A stretch of DNA of 50,354 bases from NCBI GenBank assembly GCA_030682715.1, contig JAUXNQ010000065.1, forward strand, positions 1 to 50,354, read 5' to 3'. A program made the position numbers and the translations under genes. Positions 45,206 through 50,354 of the stretch are shown here, in pieces. Origin of the DNA: Methylotenera sp. GTDB lineage: Bacteria; Pseudomonadota; Gammaproteobacteria; Burkholderiales; Methylophilaceae. The notes under the pieces were generated by a model. That model saw nothing but the letters and a program-made list of their open reading frames with translations, ran no database searches and had not been told where the DNA came from. Positions within the stretch are counted from its first letter, which is position 1. Each line of letters starts with the position of its first letter.

Positions 45206-47311
45206 TTACCTATCAATTGCAGCTGTTTTAAATGATATTGCTGGCTGATTTTTGCACCCTCGCCCCCACATATGGCGGAACGCAAGTACTAAATGATCAC
45301 TAATTATTTTAGGTTGATTAAGCGTAGATGTATTAAATTGTTTACGTAAGCTGGCTCTAACCTTAGACAAATGTTGCAGATGCTGCGCCCAATAAACACC
45401 CTGACTGACAAAATCTTCATGTGATTTCGCTACAAAATCAAATAAATCTAAATGCAACATAATAGCCATTGCACCTCGGCTCATCAGGCTATTACCTTCC
45501 ACACACAAAGTTGGCACCCCCATCCATGCTGCGTGACAAGTGGTCGTCACTCCATTAGATGGAAATGTATCTAAACAAATATCAACCTGATGATGTAACT
45601 TTAAATAATCTGCCATTGTATTGCGATGGTAAATAATCAACTGATCCACACTAACAGCATGGTCAGCAAAAGCTTTGATGATTGCACCATAACTACCATC
45701 TTGCGGCATTGCTCCTAATAGTAGTTTTGAGTTAGGTATATCATTCAGCAGTTTTGACCACAGGCCAATGACGCTAGGTGTGATTTTTTCTACTCGATTA
45801 AAACATCCAAAGGTAATAAATCCATTGTTAAGTGCTGGCAACTCATTCACTTCTGGTGATAAATCTGACGGTATAAATGGTGCATTGGCGGGTAGCTGCA
45901 CAATTTTTTCCGTAAACTGTCCATCAAACTGATTGGGCGGTAAAAGATGTGCATCCGCTAGATAATAATCCATTGCGCTTAAGCCAGTGGTAGCCAGATA
46001 CCCTAGCCAGCTTACTTGTATTGGTGCAGGCTTCATTGCAAAGCTGATTAACCGATTACCCGCAGTATGTCCATCTAAATCAATAAGGATATCAATCTTA
46101 TCTTCTCTAATCTTTTCAGCTAAAGCGACATCAGTTAACTCATCTACTTTACGCCAATGCTTAAATTTAGGTTTAAGGCGCTGCGTGACATGATCCTCAA
46201 TTGCGCTAGTTGAATAAGCATGCAGTGAAACATCGGTGACAAGGGATAGATGCTCAAGCACTGGTTCAAAAAAGTTGACTAAAGAGTGTTCTCTAAAATC
46301 AGCAGAGACAAAGCCAACTTTTAAATTCTTAGCTAAATTACTTTTGTGTGAATGTTTTGGCCATACTGATTTATATACAGTCTCATACTGGTAGCCAAAC
46401 CTGCGATGTTCAGCAAATAAATCTTCTGTACTTACAACATCAGCATGTGAAAGACAGAACAATAAATTGCTGTAACAGCTCGCGTAACCAGGATTGATTT
46501 CAAGTGCTTGTCGGTAATAGCCTACAGCAGAGGCAATGTCACCCATATCTTTTGAGACAATCCCTAAATTATTATAGGCAGCCGCGTAGTCTGGCTGAAG
46601 CTTGATGGCATCCCTAAAAGCATCGGCCGCATTGGCTAAATCACCCTGCCCCTTTAAGATTAAGCCGTAATAGCAGTGTTCTTTAGCATCGCCTGCATTT
46701 AAGGCTAATGCATTGCGCGCAGCGACTCGAGCGTCTTTCTTTTGCACAAGCAATGTATCGCTCATGATTTTCCAACCATCAAGCCAGTTCGGATATTGCT
46801 CAAGTAGTTTGTGCAATGCAATTTCAACGGCTTGGTATCGCTTATTTAGAAATAACTGAATCAGTTTTTCTTGTATATGTGCTTCTGGTACAGATACTGG
46901 CACGCCAACAGACTCTGTAGCGTTTAACATCGTGCACTCTGCTTGTTGCTTGACTAGCAATTGCGCTAGGTGCTCAACAGGCTCCCCACTGAGGCCAGCA
47001 TCTCGTCCATACGAAAGTACAAGTTTAGCATCTTCATAGTGAGCAGCATCTATCAATGCGCCTATATAACTCAGCCAATATTCCGCTTGTTGAGGATCAG
47101 ACTCTAGCGCTGCATTAAAACAAGGCAAGCTATCTAAGGTGCGTAGACTTTCTAACAACAACGACCCTAAATAGTAATTTGCCTGAGGCTGATGCGCATC
47201 TACCGCTAATATAGATCGCAACTTATCTTCAGCCGTTAGCAAATCACCTGATTGATATAAACTCACCGCTTGTTCAAGTGTACGAGCAATGTCCTGATTA
47301 TCTTGAATCAT
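45206..47311 (-). CDS. TPR-containing O-linked glycosyltransferase, GT41/SPINDLY type
   Basis: This 701-residue cytoplasmic protein has N-terminal TPR repeats (about 10-290; NYYLGSLLLESL, AYYNLG-type AAYNNLGIVSKDMGDIASAV). A GT41 catalytic region follows (about 325-690) with VGFVSADFREHSLVNF, IQVSWLGYLATTG and NGVTTTCHAAWMGVP. GT41 enzymes add a sugar from a nucleotide donor to Ser/Thr. The gene is directly upstream of fliC and co-oriented, so flagellin is the likely acceptor; several betaproteobacterial and gammaproteobacterial flagellin glycosyltransferases are of this type. Donor sugar is unknown. Its first TPR module resembles the C-terminus of the preceding methyltransferase. Confidence 0.88.
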   Translation of the reverse strand: MIQDNQDIARTLEQAVSLYQSGDLLTAEDKLRSILAVDAHQPQANYYLGSLLLESLRTLDSLPCFNAALESDPQQAEYWLSYIGALIDAAHYEDAKLVLSYGRDAGLSGEPVEHLAQLLVKQQAECTMLNATESVGVPVSVPEAHIQEKLIQLFLNKRYQAVEIALHKLLEQYPNWLDGWKIMSDTLLVQKKDARVAARNALALNAGDAKEHCYYGLILKGQGDLANAADAFRDAIKLQPDYAAAYNNLGIVSKDMGDIASAVGYYRQALEINPGYASCYSNLLFCLSHADVVSTEDLFAEHRRFGYQYETVYKSVWPKHSHKSNLAKNLKVGFVSADFREHSLVNFFEPVLEHLSLVTDVSLHAYSTSAIEDHVTQRLKPKFKHWRKVDELTDVALAEKIREDKIDILIDLDGHTAGNRLISFAMKPAPIQVSWLGYLATTGLSAMDYYLADAHLLPPNQFDGQFTEKIVQLPANAPFIPSDLSPEVNELPALNNGFITFGCFNRVEKITPSVIGLWSKLLNDIPNSKLLLGAMPQDGSYGAIIKAFADHAVSVDQLIIYHRNTMADYLKLHHQVDICLDTFPSNGVTTTCHAAWMGVPTLCVEGNSLMSRGAMAIMLHLDLFDFVAKSHEDFVSQGVYWAQHLQHLSKVRASLRKQFNTSTLNQPKIISDHLVLAFRHMWGRGCKNQPAISFKTAAIDR

Positions 47312-47351
47312 ATCAATGCGCTATATCGGTCAGGCACTACATACATAAGAA

Positions 47352-48380
47352 TTACTTAGATTTCAACAATTCAGCAAGTTCATCAGCTAATGCCTGTGCG
47401 GTTTCTGGTTTTAGACCATGCTGCCGTCCCAGCGCCAATACATCAGCGATTGAGTGCGTAATACCAGACATCATCAATGCATCTACATAGGTTACCCAAT
47501 ATTGCTCAATTGCAGGGTTAGCCTCAACGGCGGCTTCTAGTCGAGGCAGTGCATCCGCCGCACTTTTTTGGCTAGCTTCAATTAGGCCTAAACCATAATT
47601 GGCTTCAGCATGCCGCGGTTCGATATTCAATATTTCAAGGAATAAGCTTTGAGCTTCATCCAAATTACCATCTCGTTGACTAGTCTGTGCAAGCGCCAAT
47701 ACATCTTGGATAGCCTGCTGCATATCCTGTGCAGCAGGGTTAGTTTGGGTTAAATCAAAAGGCTGTTCTGGCAAATGTTGCCTTGCTAGGTTTAACAACT
47801 GCTCATTACCCACATTAGATACACAAGCCAACGCCCATAAGTCAAAATAATTCGGCCTGCAGTTTCCTACTACCTTTGAAAACCCAGCAGACTCTAAAGT
47901 ACCTAACAATACGTTTAATGTAAAACCACAACGATGCGACATGTAAAGGTTGCCTTGGCTCATCGGGGGACGATGGCCGTACAAAATATCTAATGGAGCA
48001 ATCGGCCCAGCGGGGGAAATGTATGCTGGCTCGGTTAATTTACCCTGTGCAACTAATGCGCATACTGATTGTAAATCTGGGCAAGTAATCACCACAAAAC
48101 CATCACTACGGAGTACACGCTTAAACTCTGCCAGTGCAATCGGCACCTCATGCGGGTAAAGGTGTTCAATATTGTGAGATGAAAAGATTGCATCTACGCT
48201 ACCAGAAGGAACCGCAGACATATCAGTCATTGTTCCAACCACGTCAGGATTTACAGCTGGGTTAATGTCTAATCGCAACTCGTTCCAACTACTAATATCA
48301 AACCCCTGAGGACGGCTTGGTTGCTTAGTAACTGGGTCTATATAAAGAGGACCACAGCCCACATGTAAAAAAGTTTTCAT
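47352..48380 (-). CDS. SAM-dependent methyltransferase with C-terminal TPR module
   Basis: The 342-residue protein has an N-terminal class-I methyltransferase-like domain (about 1-190): LHVGCGP is the SAM loop, and FSSHNIEHLYPHEVPIALAE with FKRVLRSDGFVVITCPD are family blocks. A TPR-like module follows (about 230-342; NLDEAQSLFLEILNIEPRH, EANYGLGLIEASQ). This module matches the N-terminal repeats of the adjacent glycosyltransferase in length and key residues. The ATG at 48380 follows AGGG; a longer in-frame start at 48428 lacks a site. It probably methylates a sugar or protein in the flagellin-modification pathway. The substrate is not known. Confidence 0.82.
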   Translation of the reverse strand: MKTFLHVGCGPLYIDPVTKQPSRPQGFDISSWNELRLDINPAVNPDVVGTMTDMSAVPSGSVDAIFSSHNIEHLYPHEVPIALAEFKRVLRSDGFVVITCPDLQSVCALVAQGKLTEPAYISPAGPIAPLDILYGHRPPMSQGNLYMSHRCGFTLNVLLGTLESAGFSKVVGNCRPNYFDLWALACVSNVGNEQLLNLARQHLPEQPFDLTQTNPAAQDMQQAIQDVLALAQTSQRDGNLDEAQSLFLEILNIEPRHAEANYGLGLIEASQKSAADALPRLEAAVEANPAIEQYWVTYVDALMMSGITHSIADVLALGRQHGLKPETAQALADELAELLKSK

Positions 48381-48853
48381 TTTAAATAACCCTATTATAT
48401 AAATTAAATCTATATGAGACTTTTGCACGAAGCAACTTTAGTTAAGTAGTCCTGAACTAGCTACTCTAAACTTAAAAGTGCTTAACTATAGTCAGATTTA
48501 CTAGGTTTAATCACTAACCGCGCTTAAAGCCGCACCCTTTTTCTAAGTCGCAAGACTTTCAATCATTGATGAGGATTTACACCCAATTTAAGATTTGTAC
48601 GAATGCATTTTTCTTATCCATCAATCTATCATAAAACTACGTTGCATGAGGCTCATTTAGCCATGATACACACTAGCTTTGCAGAGTTTAGATAGCTTCA
48701 CTCCTTAGGATTACAGTCAAACCTTACTTAAGTCATAGTGAGTCATGCAAAAAAATCTCTAAAAAATACGACTCCTAAATAAAGCCGAGAATAATCATTG
48801 ATCTCTAGTTATTTTTCAAGATGGTTAACATTCAACCAAAGTAGAAAACAGCG
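48381..48853. other. Gene-free 473-nt region between two methyltransferase genes
   Basis: No credible gene was found; the longest open frames are about 30-40 codons without ribosome-binding sites. No FliA promoter and no convincing intrinsic terminator was found. The longer start of the downstream methyltransferase (48428) would take 48 nt of it. The region probably holds that gene's promoter, and its length suggests either a lost gene or a transcription-unit boundary. Confidence 0.5.
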
Positions 48854-49498
48854 CTAAACCTTCTTCCATAGGTAAATATAGTTAACAATACCTTCAGATT
48901 CAGCCAACTTCACTTTTCTTACAATATCAAAACCTGAAGCTTGAATTGCTTGCTCATATCGCCCTTCGTCCCGATAGATAGTGATGTATGGGCCAGTCAA
49001 TATTGAACGATCTCCTACGCAAGAGTTTAATGAATCTTTTGTAATAAGATAACCACCATCATTAACAGACTCAGAGAGTGAAGAAACCAGCCCGTCAAAA
49101 GCACTTTCACTGATTATGGTTGATGTAACTCCCATACAGGCCACCACATCATAACTACCTGATGGAAAACCATCCTCTAAATCCCTACTTTCAAACTCAA
49201 CATGAGTATACTTATTTTTCAAAGCAACCGCTTTTGCCTCGTTTATTAGCATTTCTGACAAATCAAAAGCAACAACGCTTTTAAGATAGTCGGCTAATAC
49301 AAACGTGAATCTACCATTTCCACATCCGACATCTAAGCCAATCCTGTTATTCAAATCCAGTCGCCTCAGCAAAGATTGGAGAATAATTTGCTGCCTATCA
49401 TAGTATGTCGGATCACTAGCTAAAAAGGTATTAGAACAACGCTTCCAATATTCATGAGCAAGAATGTGAGGGTTAATTTTGTCTTTATCTAATTGCAT
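48854..49498 (-). CDS. SAM-dependent methyltransferase (class I)
   Basis: The 214-residue protein has the class-I methyltransferase fold: motif I GLDVGCGNGRFTFVLADYL (about 53-71), VVAFDLSEMLINEAKAVA (motif II region) and VEFESRDLEDGFPSGSYDVV (motif III region). Its C-terminal segment (YRDEGRYEQAIQASGFDIVR) is typical of small-molecule or sugar methyltransferases. It lies between a sugar aminotransferase and the TPR methyltransferase. An N-methylated amino sugar is one possible product, but the substrate cannot be read from sequence. A weak ACGAG lies before the ATG. Confidence 0.8.
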   Translation of the reverse strand: MQLDKDKINPHILAHEYWKRCSNTFLASDPTYYDRQQIILQSLLRRLDLNNRIGLDVGCGNGRFTFVLADYLKSVVAFDLSEMLINEAKAVALKNKYTHVEFESRDLEDGFPSGSYDVVACMGVTSTIISESAFDGLVSSLSESVNDGGYLITKDSLNSCVGDRSILTGPYITIYRDEGRYEQAIQASGFDIVRKVKLAESEGIVNYIYLWKKV

Positions 49499-49564
49499 AA
49501 ATACTCGTTTTAAAATTCATACTCATCTGGCAATGGTACGTCAAAACTAAATACATGAGGATGA

Positions 49565-50354
49565 TTACAGACTATTACCCTCCGCTGTTAATACTGATAC
49601 CACATAATCAACATCACCCGCACTTAAATGCGGACCTATCGGTAAACTCAAGACTTCTTTTGCTAAGCGCTCTGCAACTGGCAGACTTCCAGCTTTAAGC
49701 GCTAGCGCCTGATATGCCTTTTGCAAATGTGGAGGTACTGGATAATGAATCAATGTCTGTATGCCAGCGGATGCCAACCGTGACTGTAATGCATCACGCT
49801 CAGGTGTAGCAACCACATATAAGTGCCAGACTGGTTCTGCCCACGCTGGTACATTTGGCAAACCTAATCCTAAGCCACCTAATGCCTGACTGTAAATTGC
49901 TGCAATATGCTGACGACGTTTATTCCAACCATCAAGATACTTAAGCTTCACTGAGAGTGCTGCCGCTTGAATTGGGTCTAAGCGGCTATTAACGCCGCGC
50001 TCTTCATTGAAGTATTTAACAGACGACCCATAATTACCTAATTCGCCCACCCTAGAGGCGATTGCCTCATTATTGGTCGTAATTGCTCCGCCGTCACCCA
50101 ATGCACCGAGGTTCTTACCTGGGTAGAAACTCCAAGCGACCACATCACCATGGCTGCCAATTTTTTTGCCTCCAACCGTCGCACCATGTGCTTGTGCTGC
50201 ATCTTCAATCACAGCCAATCCATGTTTTTTTGCTAAAGTACAAATTGCCTCAATGTCTACAGGCATGCCGTATAAATGTACGGGCATAATCGCTTTAGTC
50301 TTTGATGTAATGCAACGTTCGATACTAGCAACATCAATGTTATAACTACCTGAT
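49565..50354 (-). CDS. DegT/DnrJ/EryC1/StrS sugar aminotransferase (5' end cut by window)
   Basis: PLP-dependent enzymes of this family transaminate nucleotide-linked keto-sugars. The frame stays open to the window edge (upstream residues read [20 protein letters not shown] before the internal Met at 50287), so the gene is partial and lacks its N-terminus. Visible motifs are [24 protein letters not shown] and [17 protein letters not shown], whose Lys is the expected PLP attachment residue. [12 protein letters not shown] is also typical. It resembles enzymes making 3-amino-3,6-dideoxyhexoses, but the sugar is not determined. It is 66 nt upstream of the methyltransferase gene. Confidence 0.9.
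   Translation of the reverse strand, partial: SGSYNIDVASIERCITSKTKAIMPVHLYGMPVDIEAICTLAKKHGLAVIEDAAQAHGATVGGKKIGSHGDVVAWSFYPGKNLGALGDGGAITTNNEAIASRVGELGNYGSSVKYFNEERGVNSRLDPIQAAALSVKLKYLDGWNKRRQHIAAIYSQALGGLGLGLPNVPAWAEPVWHLYVVATPERDALQSRLASAGIQTLIHYPVPPHLQKAYQALALKAGSLPVAERLAKEVLSLPIGPHLSAGDVDYVVSVLTAEGNSL

Noticed and set aside
48603-48695. A small ORF of about 30 codons between the methyltransferase genes
   Set aside because: No ribosome-binding site, no recognisable motif and no coupling to a neighbour; consistent with chance.
49516-49590. A protein-like reading frame across the end of the aminotransferase gene, ending PLPDEYEF
   Set aside because: It is out of frame with the aminotransferase, lacks a start, and most of it overlaps the real gene; the lead is too short to call a remnant or frameshift.

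Overview
The window looks like a chromosomal segment of an AT-rich, flagellated betaproteobacterium. The gene order ssrA-smpB / ratA-rnfH / DUF4124 / guaB-guaA, the protein sequences and the codon use suggest Methylophilaceae (Methylotenera-like). That placement is inference from family knowledge, not a database result. No insertion sequence, integrase, CRISPR array, tRNA or rRNA gene was seen.

Positions 1-10.5 kb hold housekeeping genes: tmRNA and its partner SmpB (- strand), RatA and RnfH (+), a small secreted DUF4124 protein (-), then a + strand run of guaB, guaA, a Gre-family protein, a nitroreductase, a YbiT-type ABC-F ATPase and recQ. Notable here are a near-perfect 48-nt palindrome between guaB and guaA, and a Gre-family protein without the usual acidic tip motif. 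A 334-nt gene-free, hairpin-rich stretch (10477-10810) lies between the converging recQ and a c-di-GMP gene.

Positions 10.8-15 kb hold a two-gene operon: a membrane-anchored NMT1/SsuA-like binding protein, overlapping by 4 nt a 1043-residue PhnD-TM-PAS-PAS-GGDEF-EAL protein. It lies directly downstream of flgMN on the same strand.

Positions 15-45 kb are a compact flagellar locus: flgNMA (-), flgBCDEFGHIJKL (+), fliFGHIJKLMNOPQR (-), fliE (+), then fliC-flaG-fliD-fliS-fliT, a second FliK-like gene and a free-standing FlhB C-terminal homologue (-). It encodes the rod, hook, rings, MS- and C-rings, part of the export gate, the ATPase complex, filament, caps and chaperones. flhA, full-length flhB, fliA, flhDC, mot and che genes are not here. 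Sigma-28 (FliA) promoters can be read by eye before flgM, flgK and fliC (two in tandem), with a weaker one before flgA. This gives the expected late-gene logic: FlgM secretion frees FliA, which then drives flgM, flgKL and fliC.

Positions 45-50.35 kb, upstream of fliC and on the same strand, look like a flagellin-modification or glycan cluster: a SPINDLY/OGT-type TPR glycosyltransferase, a methyltransferase with a C-terminal TPR module resembling the transferase's N-terminal one, a second methyltransferase, and a DegT-family sugar aminotransferase cut by the window end. The best candidates for something undescribed are the paired binding-protein/c-di-GMP operon tied to flgMN, the shared TPR module in the modification cluster, the FhlB-FliK2 pair, and the duplicated DDWG motif in FliN.
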